DNA of 64,000 bases from Eubacteriaceae bacterium Marseille-Q4139 (GCA_018223415.1 JAGTTQ010000001.1:3397365-3461364); one strand, 5' to 3'. Shown: positions 8,786 through 17,995, numbered from the stretch's first letter. The notes: a model not told the origin generated them from the letters alone. A program made the numbers and translations.

Positions 8786-9709
8786 ATGAGCAGAAAAGTC
8801 GTTATTGTGGGCCAGAACCTTCAGGAGGAAATCGAATACCCCAATCACTCGTTTCCGATTTCGTTTTATGAGGATCATCTCGACGATTATCTGAATGGGG
8901 AGATGGGGTACCATTGGCATGAGGAATTTGAGTTCGGCATGCTCTTGCGGGGGCAGGTCAGATGTTTTATCGGCCATGGTGCAGCAGAGCCGGAATGCGG
9001 GATTTTAACGGCCGGAGACGGCCTGTTTGTAAACTCCAAATCTCTGCACCGCATAGTGCAGGAGGAGCCGGGAACGGTTCTTTATAATTTTGTCCTGCCG
9101 GCCGGATTTTTCGGGCTCCTTCCGATGGGAGAGGCCCATCAGAAATGCATTCTTCCCGTCACGCGGTCGTCGGCAGCAGGCCTGTTTCTGCACCGGGAAG
9201 AAGAGAGGGATAAGCCGTTATTGGACTGTATGGAGGATATTTACGGCATGCCGCAGGAGGAAATGGGGTATGAGCTGCACTGCATGGAGCTGGTCTGCCG
9301 GCTCTGGCGCCGGCTTTTCATCCGGATTTCAGACATGGAGGAGCCGTCTGCTTCCCGGGCAGGGGAACTGAAGGAACAGAGGCTTCGCCGGATGCTGTCC
9401 TTTCTCCATGCCCATTTCGGAGAGGAGATTTCGGTGAATTCTGTGGCAGCGGCAGCCAACATCAGCCGCAGCGAGTGTTTCCGCTGCTTTCGGGCTGTCA
9501 TAGGGAAGACGCCGTCGGAATACTTAAATCAGTACCGGCTTTCCCAGGCGGCTTATTTCCTTTCTTACACAGAGCGGCCGCTTTCCGACATCTGCTTTTC
9601 CTGCGGTTTTAAAAGCATGAGTTATTTTGGAAAGTGTTTCCGGGAAACCTACGGCATGTCACCCGGCCAGTACCGGAAAAACGGCGTCCGGGCAGGGCGG
9701 CAGATATAG
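8786..9709 (+). CDS. AraC-family transcriptional regulator
   Basis: A 307-residue regulator with an N-terminal cupin-like sensor region (residues about 20-110, including GYHWHEEFEFGMLLRG) and a C-terminal double helix-turn-helix (last 100 residues, with ISVNSVAAAANISRSECFRC and the second signature SDICFSCGFKSMSYFGKCFR). Such proteins bind a small ligand and activate nearby promoters. The start at 8786 follows GAGGAGGAAGG. An upstream in-frame ATG at 8744 lacks a ribosome-binding site. The regulator diverges from the MATE exporter and the two probably form a regulator-target pair. The ligand is unknown. Confidence 0.88.
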   Translation: MSRKVVIVGQNLQEEIEYPNHSFPISFYEDHLDDYLNGEMGYHWHEEFEFGMLLRGQVRCFIGHGAAEPECGILTAGDGLFVNSKSLHRIVQEEPGTVLYNFVLPAGFFGLLPMGEAHQKCILPVTRSSAAGLFLHREEERDKPLLDCMEDIYGMPQEEMGYELHCMELVCRLWRRLFIRISDMEEPSASRAGELKEQRLRRMLSFLHAHFGEEISVNSVAAAANISRSECFRCFRAVIGKTPSEYLNQYRLSQAAYFLSYTERPLSDICFSCGFKSMSYFGKCFRETYGMSPGQYRKNGVRAGRQI

Positions 9710-9732
9710 GTGTCAGGCTGCGTGAAAGTTAA

Positions 9733-9744
9733 GAACAAATGTTC
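9733..9744 (+). promoter_or_regulatory. LexA (SOS) box upstream of the radical-SAM repair gene
   Basis: GAACAAATGTTC with flanking A and G matches the Gram-positive LexA/DinR core GAAC-N4-GTTC. It lies 10 bp upstream of the -35 element. Confidence 0.7.
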
Positions 9745-9754
9745 GATAAAGCGC

Positions 9755-9783
9755 TTGCTTTTTTCTTTATCATGTGATACAAT
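9755..9783 (+). promoter_or_regulatory. promoter of the radical-SAM/DUF4130 DNA-repair operon
   Basis: TTGCTT (9755-9760), a 17-bp spacer and TACAAT (9778-9783). It is bracketed by two GAAC-N4-GTTC boxes, the arrangement expected of an SOS-repressed promoter. Confidence 0.75.
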
Positions 9784-9795
9784 GTCTGCATAAAA

Positions 9796-9807
9796 GAACA
9801 TACGTTC
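9796..9807 (+). promoter_or_regulatory. second LexA (SOS) box, near the transcription start
   Basis: GAACATACGTTC, another full GAAC-N4-GTTC core, 12 bp downstream of the -10 element. A repressor bound here would block transcription initiation. Confidence 0.7.
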
Positions 9808-9827
9808 TAAGAACGGCGGTGACAGAC

Positions 9828-11174
9828 ATGGTGATTCAGGAAGAAATGGGCATAAAGGAAAAGCTGGAGATTTTGGCGGATGCGGCAAAGTACGATGTAG
9901 CCTGCACGTCCAGCGGAGTGGAGAGAAGAGGAAAGCGGGGAACGACGGGGAGTGCGTCTGCCTGCGGAATCTGCCATAGCTTTGCGGCGGACGGCAGGTG
10001 CATCTCGCTTTTAAAAATATTGTTTACGAATCAATGTATCTATGACTGCAAATACTGTGTAAACCGGGTATCTAATGACGTGGTGCGGACGTCCTTTACG
10101 CCGGACGAGGTCTGTACGCTTACGATGGAGTTTTATAAGCGGAATTATATCGAGGGGCTTTTCTTAAGCTCCGGAGTTTTTAAGAGTGCCGACTATACCA
10201 TGGGGCTACTCTATGAGACGCTCTGGAAGCTTCGCAGGGCTTACGGCTTCCGCGGCTATATTCATGTGAAGGCGATTCCCGGCGCTGACGGTCGGCTTAT
10301 TGAAAAGGTCGGCTTTCTGGCTGACCGGATGAGCATCAATCTGGAGCTCCCGACAGCGGAGGGGTTAAGGCGGCTCTGCCCTGGAAAAACCAGGGAAAAG
10401 ATTCTTTTGCCCATGCGCCAGATCCAGAGCGGGATTGCCGGAAACCAGTACGAGCTGGCGGTTCGGCGCGATGCGCCGGCCTTTGTACCGGCAGGACAGA
10501 GTACCCAGATGATTGTGGGAGCGACGCCGGAAAGCGATTTTCAGCTTATTTCTGTGGCGGAGGCGCTGTATCAGAAATTCAGCCTGAAGCGTGTGTTTTA
10601 CTCGGCCTTTGTATCCCAGGGATGTGATGAGAGCCTGCCGGCGCTTCCTGGCGGCCCGCCGCTTTTAAGGGAACACAGGCTGTATCAGGCCGACTGGCTG
10701 CTGCGGTTTTACGGCTTTGAGGCCTCAGAGCTTCTGACGGAAGACAGGCCTAATTTCAACGTGCTTTTAGATCCGAAATGCGACTGGGCCGTCCGTCACC
10801 TCGGGGAGTTCCCTGTGGAGGTGATGACAGCCGGCTATGAGCGGCTTTTGCGCGTACCTGGGGTCGGAGTACGGTCAGCCAGGCGGATTGTAAAGGCCAG
10901 GCGGAGCGGCCGTCTGGATTTTCCGGATCTGAAAAAGTTCGGCGTCGTTTTAAAGCGGGCCATGTATTTTCTCACATGCGGCGGGAAGACCATGTATCCC
11001 CTACGGTTTGAGGAAAATTTCATTGCGGGGCAGTTAATCGGTGAAGAGAAGCGCCGGGCTTTTGATATCTCGCACGGCGAGTCCTACCGCCAGCTTTCAT
11101 TTTTTGACGATGAGCGGTTCCTGGCGGAGCCGTGCCATGAGGACTTAAGGAAGGCTGTGAGCGGGAATCTGTGA
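9828..11174 (+). CDS. putative DNA modification/repair radical SAM protein
   Basis: A 448-residue radical-SAM protein with the [4Fe-4S] signature CIYDCKYC (Cys70, Cys74, Cys77), a preceding cysteine-rich segment CGICHSFAADGRC, and a C-terminal helix-hairpin-helix (RVPGVGVRSARRIV) of the kind that binds DNA. It matches the family annotated as 'putative DNA modification/repair radical SAM protein', which is found beside the DUF4130 partner that follows here or beside a uracil-DNA-glycosylase-like domain. Its activity is not established. The start must lie after the promoter; ATG 9828 is used, with ATG 9846 (after AGGAAG) possible. Two LexA-type boxes predict DNA-damage induction. Confidence 0.88.
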   Translation: MVIQEEMGIKEKLEILADAAKYDVACTSSGVERRGKRGTTGSASACGICHSFAADGRCISLLKILFTNQCIYDCKYCVNRVSNDVVRTSFTPDEVCTLTMEFYKRNYIEGLFLSSGVFKSADYTMGLLYETLWKLRRAYGFRGYIHVKAIPGADGRLIEKVGFLADRMSINLELPTAEGLRRLCPGKTREKILLPMRQIQSGIAGNQYELAVRRDAPAFVPAGQSTQMIVGATPESDFQLISVAEALYQKFSLKRVFYSAFVSQGCDESLPALPGGPPLLREHRLYQADWLLRFYGFEASELLTEDRPNFNVLLDPKCDWAVRHLGEFPVEVMTAGYERLLRVPGVGVRSARRIVKARRSGRLDFPDLKKFGVVLKRAMYFLTCGGKTMYPLRFEENFIAGQLIGEEKRRAFDISHGESYRQLSFFDDERFLAEPCHEDLRKAVSGNL

Positions 11175-11184
11175 GGGAAAGAAA

Positions 11185-11949
11185 ATGGTTGTGTTTTTAT
11201 GCGAAGAAGGGTTTGACGGGATTCTCTGCGGCGTGTATGATGCTTATGGAAGCGGCCTTAAGGAAGAATGCTTGGTAGAGTTGGAGCAGGAGTACGAGCC
11301 GAGGCTGTTTGCCGAATACAGAAACAGCAGGCGCGACGGCGAAAAGGCCGGGAAAACCGCGGAACTGATTCGGAAGCGGATGTCGGAGGCCGCTTATGAG
11401 GCCATGTACCGGGCTTCGCTTCATAAAAGCCCGGGGCGCGCCGATGCCGTTTTCCGGTTTTTCTGCCTTGGAATGCAGGCGGGAAGGGGTGTGATGAACC
11501 GTCTGTCTGACCCTGCGGTCTATGAGATTTTTAAGATGGACCGGTATGTGGGAAACGAGGCGCATCTGCTGACAGGCTTTACCCGTTTTGAACGGCTTTT
11601 AAGCGGGATGCTTTACGGCGTCATCGGACCGGAAAACGACGTGCTGGAGCTGGTGGCCGGCCACTTTGCCGACCGGCTTTCGGGTGAGGCGTGGATCCTG
11701 TTCGATGAAAAAAGGCGGAAGGCGGCCGTCCACAGGGCAGACGGCAGGTGGGCTGTTTTGGACGGAATCGGAGAAGAGCAGATCCTCCGGACGTTCGGTC
11801 GGGTTAAAGAGGACGGATATTCGGAAATGTGGAATGCATTTTTTCGGAGAATTGCAGTGGAAGAGCGGTACAATCCGCGCTGTCAGAGGAACCTGCTTCC
11901 TCTCAGGTACCGGAAATATATGACGGAATTCTCCGGAAAGAAAGTCTGA
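11185..11949 (+). CDS. DUF4130 probable DNA metabolism protein
   Basis: A 254-residue protein of the DUF4130/TIGR03915 type, the usual partner of the radical-SAM protein encoded 10 bp upstream. In some other bacteria this domain is fused to a uracil-DNA-glycosylase-like domain, hence the predicted role in DNA repair or modification. Recognisable segments are FDGILCGVYDAY near the N-terminus, FKMDRYVGNEAHLLTGFTRF in the middle, and RYNPRCQRNLLPLRYRKYMTEF at the C-terminus. The start at 11185 follows GAGGGAAAG. No catalytic motif can be named with confidence. It shares the SOS-type promoter with the upstream gene. Confidence 0.85.
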   Translation: MVVFLCEEGFDGILCGVYDAYGSGLKEECLVELEQEYEPRLFAEYRNSRRDGEKAGKTAELIRKRMSEAAYEAMYRASLHKSPGRADAVFRFFCLGMQAGRGVMNRLSDPAVYEIFKMDRYVGNEAHLLTGFTRFERLLSGMLYGVIGPENDVLELVAGHFADRLSGEAWILFDEKRRKAAVHRADGRWAVLDGIGEEQILRTFGRVKEDGYSEMWNAFFRRIAVEERYNPRCQRNLLPLRYRKYMTEFSGKKV

Positions 11950-11965
11950 GAAAGGCGGTATTGTC

Positions 11966-12919
11966 ATGAAAACCAGAGAATTTTACGTGCCGTCGTCTGA
12001 CGGGAAGCACAGGCTCCATGGGATTGAATGGGTTCCGGACGCAGAGATCCGGGCAGTGCTCCAGATTTCTCATGGAATGGTGGAGCATATAAAGAGATAC
12101 GAGGAGTTTGCCGTATTCTTGACGGCGCACGGGATCGCCGTCTTCGGCCATGACCATCTGGGCCATGGAAAGACAGCGAACGGGGACGCGGATTTCGGCT
12201 TTTTTGCAGAGAAGGCCGGACATGTGATCCCGATCCGCGATCTGAGACGGATGACAGCTTATGGAAAGAAACGGTTTCCCAATGTGCCGTTTTTCCTTCT
12301 TGGACACAGCATGGGCTCCTTTTTCGTCAGGCGGTATATGACTGTTTACGGAGACGGGCTGGACGGTGCGATTCTTATGGGAACCGGAGGGCAGAGAGGG
12401 CCTTCCGTGGGGCTTGGATACGTCCTTTCCCTGGCTGTGTCCGCGATTCGGGGAAGCAGGTACCGCAGCCGGCTGATCTATGAGCTTTCTCTGGGAAATT
12501 ACAGCCGGCATTTCCCGGAGGAGGAAACGAATCACGCCTGGCTGTCCCGGGATCCGCAAAAGGTCCGCGAATACGAGGAAGATGCGTTCTGCCAGTTTAT
12601 ATTTACGGCCGGGGCATACCGGGACTTTTTCCGGCTGATCCTGGAGGTTTCCAGGGCGGAAAAGGCGGGAAAGCTCCCGAAAACCCTTCCGATCCTGTTC
12701 CTTTCCGGTTCCGAGGATCCGGTGGGCGGATGGGAAAAAGGGGTAAGACGTGTTTTCCAGCGGTACGCGAAGGCCGGCAATGAGAACCTTACCCTGGGAT
12801 TTTATCGTGAGGCAAGACATGAGCTCTTAAATGAGATCAACCGGGACGAGGTGTACGGGGATATCCTCGAATGGCTGGAAAAGCAGCTTTCGGACGTGGA
12901 AAGGGAAGACGGAAAGTAA
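11966..12919 (+). CDS. alpha/beta hydrolase (monoacylglycerol-lipase/serine-aminopeptidase S33 type)
   Basis: A 317-residue hydrolase with the nucleophile elbow LLGHSMGSF (about residues 112-120), the oxyanion region QISHGMVEH, an acid segment LSGSEDPVGG and the histidine segment EARHELLNE near the end. This is the pattern of the lysophospholipase/monoacylglycerol-lipase group (Hydrolase_4). No signal peptide is visible. It begins 16 bp after the DUF4130 gene with AAAGGCGG upstream, so it may be read from the SOS-type promoter, though a role in repair is not implied. The substrate is unknown, most likely a lipid ester. Confidence 0.8.
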   Translation: MKTREFYVPSSDGKHRLHGIEWVPDAEIRAVLQISHGMVEHIKRYEEFAVFLTAHGIAVFGHDHLGHGKTANGDADFGFFAEKAGHVIPIRDLRRMTAYGKKRFPNVPFFLLGHSMGSFFVRRYMTVYGDGLDGAILMGTGGQRGPSVGLGYVLSLAVSAIRGSRYRSRLIYELSLGNYSRHFPEEETNHAWLSRDPQKVREYEEDAFCQFIFTAGAYRDFFRLILEVSRAEKAGKLPKTLPILFLSGSEDPVGGWEKGVRRVFQRYAKAGNENLTLGFYREARHELLNEINRDEVYGDILEWLEKQLSDVEREDGK

Positions 12920-13274
12920 AAGTTCCGGCATATGTGAAACGGAAAGCGGCAGGCGGCATATTTGGCGGCATGCCTGCCGCGGGGGAGAAATCGGAACAGC
13001 CGGGGAAAGTCCGGCAGATTTCTGATTTTTATATTGCTTTTGCAGGCAGAATCCTGTATAGTTTAGATATCTGAATTCAATTCTTTTATTTCAGCGCGCA
13101 AAATGCGTGTTCTGTACGGCGTATCGTTTCGCAGATTTTTTTGCGAAAACCCGAAAGAAACAGGTTTTAGGAAGGATATAGGCTTTCAGCGGATCTGTGT
13201 TCCGGCGCGGATGTGCGCCAGGCGCATCGTTTCGCCTGCCGGGAAAATATATATGGAAGCAGGGAGGGATTCTT
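12920..13274 (+). other. 355-bp intergenic region with the yifB promoter and leader
   Basis: Apart from the promoter listed separately, it holds a 14-bp direct repeat with one mismatch (GCGTATCGTTTCGC at 13119-13132 and GCGCATCGTTTCGC at 13221-13234) and a TTTCGC/GCGAAA inverted repeat (13127-13148). No convincing gene was seen. An in-frame extension of yifB through part of it is open but lacks family similarity. Confidence 0.6.
13034..13062 (+). promoter_or_regulatory. promoter of the yifB-dprA-topA cluster
   Basis: TTGCTT (13034-13039), a 17-bp spacer and TATAGT (13057-13062). This leaves a 5' leader of about 205 nt before the yifB TTG start. Confidence 0.7.
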
Positions 13275-14807
13275 TTGTTCTGCAAACGAAGCGGACTTTG
13301 CCTTCAGGGAATCGGCGGTGCCGTCGTCTCTGTGGAGGCAGATGTAAGTGACGGGCTGCCAGGCTATCTTTTCGTGGGTTATCTGGCCTCAGAGGTGCGG
13401 GAGGCCCAGGAGCGGGTGAGAACGGCCATAAAAAATCTGGGCCTTCGTCTGCCGCCCAAGAAAATTACCATCAACTTATCGCCGGCAGATATCCGAAAGG
13501 AAGGGACAGGCTTTGATCTGGCTATTGCGGCGGCGATCCTGGCTGCATACGGCGCTGTCCCCAATGAGGCCGGCTGTGACTGTATTTATGCCGGAGAACT
13601 TGGATTGGACGGGAGTGTCAAGGGGATCCCGGGCATCCTTGCGATGGCGGATCTTGCGAGGCGCAGCGGATTTTCCCGCATGTTCGTTCCGGCAGCCAAT
13701 GTATCGGAGGCCTCAATGATTGAGGGGATCCGGCCAATCCCGGTGAGGAGCCTTCGTGAGCTGTTTGAGATGCTGACGGGGCAGGAGCCTTTCCGGGATG
13801 GGGGGAAAGGCGCAGGCTTTGACGGCAAAGATCTCAATTCCTATGATGTGGATTTTTCCGAGGTGAACGGCCAGCCGCTCCTGCGCCGTGCCGCCGAGGT
13901 GGCGGCGGCCGGAAAGCATAATCTCCTGGCCATTGGCCCGGCCGGTTCGGGAAAAACCATGGTGGCCAGAAGGATGCCGACAATTATGCCGGAGCTTACG
14001 ATGGAGGAAGCCATTGAGATCTCAAAGCTTTACAGCATCAGCCGCCTGTTATCGGAGACGGAGCCTTTAATCAGGAGAAGGCCTTTCCGGGCACCCCATC
14101 ATTCTATCTCCATGCAGGCCATGACAGGCGGAGGGAGTCGGCCGAAGCCAGGGGAGATTTCCCTGGCGACGGGAGGAATTTTGTTCCTTGATGAGCTGCC
14201 GGAGTTCAGCCGCCAGACCTTGGAGGCGCTGCGCCAGCCCCTGGAGGAGCGGTGCGTGACGATTTCAAGGGTTCACGGATCCGTCTGTTATCCGGCAGAT
14301 TTCCAGCTTGTGGCGGCAATGAACCCCTGCCTCTGCGGCCATTATCCGGATATGGAAAAGTGCACCTGTACGCCGTCGCAGATCCGGCGCTATCTGGGAA
14401 AGATTTCAAGGCCGATCCTGGATCGGATGGATATCTGCGTGGAGGCGCCTGCCGCTTCCTTTGAGGATATCAGCCGGGCCGGAAAGAACGAGCCGTCCGA
14501 AGCGATCCGTGCCAGGGTAAAACGTGCAAGGGAGATTCAGGCCGAACGGTTTCTAGGGACTTCCGTTCGCTGCAACGGGGAGATGAGCGGGAGCCAGGTG
14601 AAGGAATTCTGCCGTCTGGAAGAAAAGGAACGGCAGTTTATGGAACGGATTTACGGGGAAATGGGCTTAAGCGCGCGGACGTATGACAAAATTTTAAAGG
14701 TGGCGCGGACGGCGGCTGATCTGGAAGAATCCGATGAGATCTGTCACCGCCATCTTTGTGAGGCTGTGTCTTACGTGAGGTTTAAAGAACGGTATTGGGG
14801 GAAGTAA
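13275..14807 (+). CDS. YifB/ComM-family Mg-chelatase-like AAA+ ATPase
   Basis: A 510-residue protein with the three-part ComM/YifB architecture: an N-terminal Lon-protease-like fold (ending about residue 170), an AAA+ core with Walker A GPAGSGKTM and Walker B GGILFLDELPEF, and a C-terminal Mg-chelatase-like lid. The RAPHHSIS segment is diagnostic of the family. In competent bacteria ComM is a branch-migration helicase for natural transformation. TTG at 13275 is chosen because AGGGAGG lies 7 bp upstream and the protein then begins FCKRSGLCLQGI as in relatives. Its position directly before dprA supports a DNA-uptake or recombination role. Confidence 0.9.
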   Translation: MFCKRSGLCLQGIGGAVVSVEADVSDGLPGYLFVGYLASEVREAQERVRTAIKNLGLRLPPKKITINLSPADIRKEGTGFDLAIAAAILAAYGAVPNEAGCDCIYAGELGLDGSVKGIPGILAMADLARRSGFSRMFVPAANVSEASMIEGIRPIPVRSLRELFEMLTGQEPFRDGGKGAGFDGKDLNSYDVDFSEVNGQPLLRRAAEVAAAGKHNLLAIGPAGSGKTMVARRMPTIMPELTMEEAIEISKLYSISRLLSETEPLIRRRPFRAPHHSISMQAMTGGGSRPKPGEISLATGGILFLDELPEFSRQTLEALRQPLEERCVTISRVHGSVCYPADFQLVAAMNPCLCGHYPDMEKCTCTPSQIRRYLGKISRPILDRMDICVEAPAASFEDISRAGKNEPSEAIRARVKRAREIQAERFLGTSVRCNGEMSGSQVKEFCRLEEKERQFMERIYGEMGLSARTYDKILKVARTAADLEESDEICHRHLCEAVSYVRFKERYWGK

Positions 14808-14808
14808 T

Positions 14809-15906
14809 ATGGATGCAGGTGAGAAGGAATATTTGTACTGGCTCTGTCATATAACGCCACTGGGAGCCGTCTCCATCCGGAAGTTATATGAATATTTCGG
14901 GAGCTTTCGGGAAATATGGAGGGCAGATGAGAAAACACTGGAAGCCCTTGATTGGCTGGGGGAGAAAAAGCGGCTCCGCCTGCTTTCCGACAGAAAACGC
15001 CTGGAGGAGACGAGGCGGGAGTACGAGGCGCTTTCCGGAAAAGGAATCCGGTTCGTGACATTTTGGGAGGAGGAATACCCGAAGCGCCTGTGTTCGCTTC
15101 CCGACAGGCCGCCGGGACTTTTTGTGAAAGGAAGCCTCCCGGAGGACGGCAGGCCGTCTGCCGCCATTGTCGGGGCGCGGGGGTGTACCGAGTATGGGAG
15201 ACAGACTGCGGAAGCTTTTGCCGGCGAGCTGGCGGAACGCGGTGTCCAGATAATCAGCGGGCTGGCAGAGGGAATCGACGCTGCTGCCCACAGAGGTGCC
15301 CTGCTTCATGGCGGCAGGACGTTCGGCGTCCTTGGATGCGGCGTCAACATCTGTTATCCGGCAGTGAATTTTTCACTGTACGAAGAAATGGCGGAAAAGG
15401 GCGGCGTTTTTTCCGAATTCCTTCCGGGAACATCACCGTTTCGAGGAAACTTTCCGCTTAGGAACCGGCTCATCAGCGGGCTGGCGGATGCAGTTATTAT
15501 AATAGAAGCAAGAGAAAAAAGCGGCTCCCTGATTACGGCGGATCTGGCTCTGGAGCAGGGAAAGGAAGTTTTTGCCGTCCCGGGGCGTGTTTCTGACCCT
15601 CTAAGCGCAGGCACCAACCGGCTTTTGCAGAGCGGTGCCGCCGCAGCTCTGACGCCTTCTGACATCCTGGATTTCCTGGGGATAAAATATGTAAAGAAAT
15701 TAACACTTCATAAAAAATCTGAAAAGAGGCTTGCCAAGAAGGAAAATTTGGTGTATAGTTGCCTCGATTTGCAACCCAAGCACCTGGATACGATTATGCA
15801 GGAATGCGGCCTTGGAATCGGGGAGTGTATGGAATGCCTTTTGGAGCTGGAGCTTTCCGGGCTGGCGGTTGAAATCGGGAATCAATATTATTGCAGAAAG
15901 CTGTGA
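14809..15906 (+). CDS. dprA: DNA processing protein DprA
   Basis: A 365-residue DprA/Smf protein, which binds incoming single-stranded DNA and loads RecA during natural transformation. The central Rossmann-like fold is clear: IVGARGCTEYGRQ, ISGLAEGIDAAAHRGAL, LGCGVNICYP and FPLRNRLISGLADAVIIIEA. A C-terminal winged-helix (DprA_WH) follows after residue 300. The ATG lies one base after the yifB stop and GGGGGA precedes it. Order yifB-dprA-topA is conserved in Bacillota. Presence of dprA alone does not prove competence. Confidence 0.95.
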   Translation: MDAGEKEYLYWLCHITPLGAVSIRKLYEYFGSFREIWRADEKTLEALDWLGEKKRLRLLSDRKRLEETRREYEALSGKGIRFVTFWEEEYPKRLCSLPDRPPGLFVKGSLPEDGRPSAAIVGARGCTEYGRQTAEAFAGELAERGVQIISGLAEGIDAAAHRGALLHGGRTFGVLGCGVNICYPAVNFSLYEEMAEKGGVFSEFLPGTSPFRGNFPLRNRLISGLADAVIIIEAREKSGSLITADLALEQGKEVFAVPGRVSDPLSAGTNRLLQSGAAAALTPSDILDFLGIKYVKKLTLHKKSEKRLAKKENLVYSCLDLQPKHLDTIMQECGLGIGECMECLLELELSGLAVEIGNQYYCRKL

Positions 15907-15916
15907 GGGTTTTGAT

Positions 15917-17995
15917 ATGGCGAATTGTCTGGTGATTGTGGAGTCGCCTGCAAAAGTAAAAACAATTAAGAAATTTTTGGGGAGCAATTACGAAGTGGAT
16001 GCGTCCAACGGCCATGTACGGGATCTTCCGAAGAGCCAGTTGGGCATTGATGTGGCGCATGATTATGAGCCGAAGTATATCACCATACGGGGAAAGGGCG
16101 ATATCCTTGCGAAGCTCAGAAAAGAAGTAAAGAAAGCAGATAAGATTTATCTGGCAACGGACCCTGACCGGGAGGGGGAAGCGATCTCCTGGCACCTGAT
16201 GAAGGCTCTGAAGCTGGATGAACTGAAGGATAAAAAGGTTTACCGGATCAGTTTTAATGAGATCACGAAAAATGCCGTGAAGGCCTCCTTAAAGACGCCG
16301 AGGAATATCGACATGAACCTGGTGGACGCCCAGCAGGCCAGGCGTATGATGGACAGGATGGTGGGATATCTCATCAGCCCGATCCTCTGGGAAAAAGTGA
16401 AGCGCGGCCTCAGTGCAGGCCGTGTGCAGTCGGTGGCTCTCCGCATGATCTGCGACAGGGAGGAAGAGATCAACGCCTTCATCCCGGAGGAGTACTGGAG
16501 CCTGGATGCGCTTTTAAAGGTGCCGGGAGCCAAAAAGCCGGTGGAGGCGAAATTTTATAAGGATCAAAACGGCAGGACGGAAATCAGGAGCCATGAGGAG
16601 CTGGATGCGCTCTTAAAGGAACTGGAAGGCCAGAAGTATGTGGTTTCCGAGGTGAAAAACGGCGAGAGGACGAAAAAACCTCCGGTGCCCTTTACGACGA
16701 GTACCCTTCAGCAGGAGGCCTCGAAGGTTTTAAACTTTTCGACCCAGAAGACCATGCGGCTGGCACAGCAGTTATATGAAGGAATCGATATCAAGGGCCA
16801 TGGCACCATCGGTCTGATCACATACCTGCGTACCGACTCCATCCGCGTGGCCGAGGAGGCAGACCAGGCCGCAAGGCGGTTCGTGGCGGAGCAGTACGGC
16901 GCAGAGTATGCGTCCCAGGGCGAGGAGGTCAAGAAAGGGAACGGGAAAATCCAGGATGCCCACGAGGCGATCCGTCCGACGAATATCGAGCTGACGCCGG
17001 TGAAGGTGAAGGATTCCCTTTCCAGAGACCTTTTCCGCCTTTACCAGTTAATCTGGAAGCGGTTTGCGGCAAGCCGCATGAGCAGCGCCGTCTACGAGAC
17101 AAATTCTGTCCGCGTGGAGGCGGGCGGCGTGCTGTTTACCATGTCGGCTTCCAGGCTGAAATTTGACGGTTTCCTTTCTGTATATACGGACGAAGAGGAG
17201 CGGGAGGCAAAGAACCAGACGATTTCCAAGCTGGAAACCGGTCAGGAGCTGGAATTTTCCGGTCTCCAGAACGCACAGCATTTTACGCAGCCGCCGGCTC
17301 ATTACACGGAGGCTTCGCTCGTGAAGGCACTGGAAGAGCAGGGGATCGGCCGGCCCAGTACCTATGCGCCGACCATCACGACGATTTTGGCAAGACGGTA
17401 CATTGTCAAGGAAAATAAGAACCTGTATGTGACGGAGATCGGCGAAGTTGTGAACCGGATCATGAAAAAATGCTTCCCGAGCATTGTGGACATTACGTTT
17501 ACGGCCAACCTGGAGTATCTGCTGGACAGCGTCGGCGACGGAAGCATGGACTGGAAGACGGTTGTGAGGAACTTCTACCCGGATCTGGAGGAAGCCGTCA
17601 AGGAGGCGCAGGTTTCCCTTGAGGCTGTGAAGATTGCAGACGAGGAAACTGACGAGGTCTGTGAGCTCTGCGGTCGGAAGATGGTGATTAAATACGGCCC
17701 CCACGGAAAGTTCTTAGCCTGCCCCGGTTTTCCGGACTGCAAGAATACCAAGCCGTATCTGGAAAAGACGGGAATCCCCTGCCCGAAATGCGGGAAGGAG
17801 CTGATTCTCAAGAAGACGAAGAAAGGCCGCAAGTATTACGGCTGCGAAGACAGCCCCAACTGTGATTTCATGTCCTGGCAGCGGCCGTCGAAGGAAAAGT
17901 GTCCGGAGTGCGGCAGCTACATGCTGGAAAAGGGAAATAAGCTGGTTTGTGCCAACGAACAGTGCGGTTTCGTGAAGACCAGGGATAAAGAGTGA
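15917..17995 (+). CDS. topA: DNA topoisomerase I
   Basis: A 692-residue type IA topoisomerase that relaxes negative supercoils. The N-terminal TOPRIM domain has VIVESPAKVKTI and the acidic motif ATDPDREGEAI. The active-site tyrosine is Tyr303 in GLITYLRTDSIR. Three C-terminal zinc-ribbon cysteine clusters follow (CELCGRKM, CPKCGKEL, CPECGSYM), normal for Firmicutes TopA. ATG at 15917 is chosen over a longer frame starting at 15731, which would overlap the end of dprA. It lies 10 bp after dprA and is cotranscribed. Confidence 0.97.
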   Translation: MANCLVIVESPAKVKTIKKFLGSNYEVDASNGHVRDLPKSQLGIDVAHDYEPKYITIRGKGDILAKLRKEVKKADKIYLATDPDREGEAISWHLMKALKLDELKDKKVYRISFNEITKNAVKASLKTPRNIDMNLVDAQQARRMMDRMVGYLISPILWEKVKRGLSAGRVQSVALRMICDREEEINAFIPEEYWSLDALLKVPGAKKPVEAKFYKDQNGRTEIRSHEELDALLKELEGQKYVVSEVKNGERTKKPPVPFTTSTLQQEASKVLNFSTQKTMRLAQQLYEGIDIKGHGTIGLITYLRTDSIRVAEEADQAARRFVAEQYGAEYASQGEEVKKGNGKIQDAHEAIRPTNIELTPVKVKDSLSRDLFRLYQLIWKRFAASRMSSAVYETNSVRVEAGGVLFTMSASRLKFDGFLSVYTDEEEREAKNQTISKLETGQELEFSGLQNAQHFTQPPAHYTEASLVKALEEQGIGRPSTYAPTITTILARRYIVKENKNLYVTEIGEVVNRIMKKCFPSIVDITFTANLEYLLDSVGDGSMDWKTVVRNFYPDLEEAVKEAQVSLEAVKIADEETDEVCELCGRKMVIKYGPHGKFLACPGFPDCKNTKPYLEKTGIPCPKCGKELILKKTKKGRKYYGCEDSPNCDFMSWQRPSKEKCPECGSYMLEKGNKLVCANEQCGFVKTRDKE

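Noticed and set aside
11903..12820. A 305-codon open frame on the minus strand
   Set aside because: It is antisense to the alpha/beta hydrolase, whose catalytic motifs are clear; no ribosome-binding site or family similarity.
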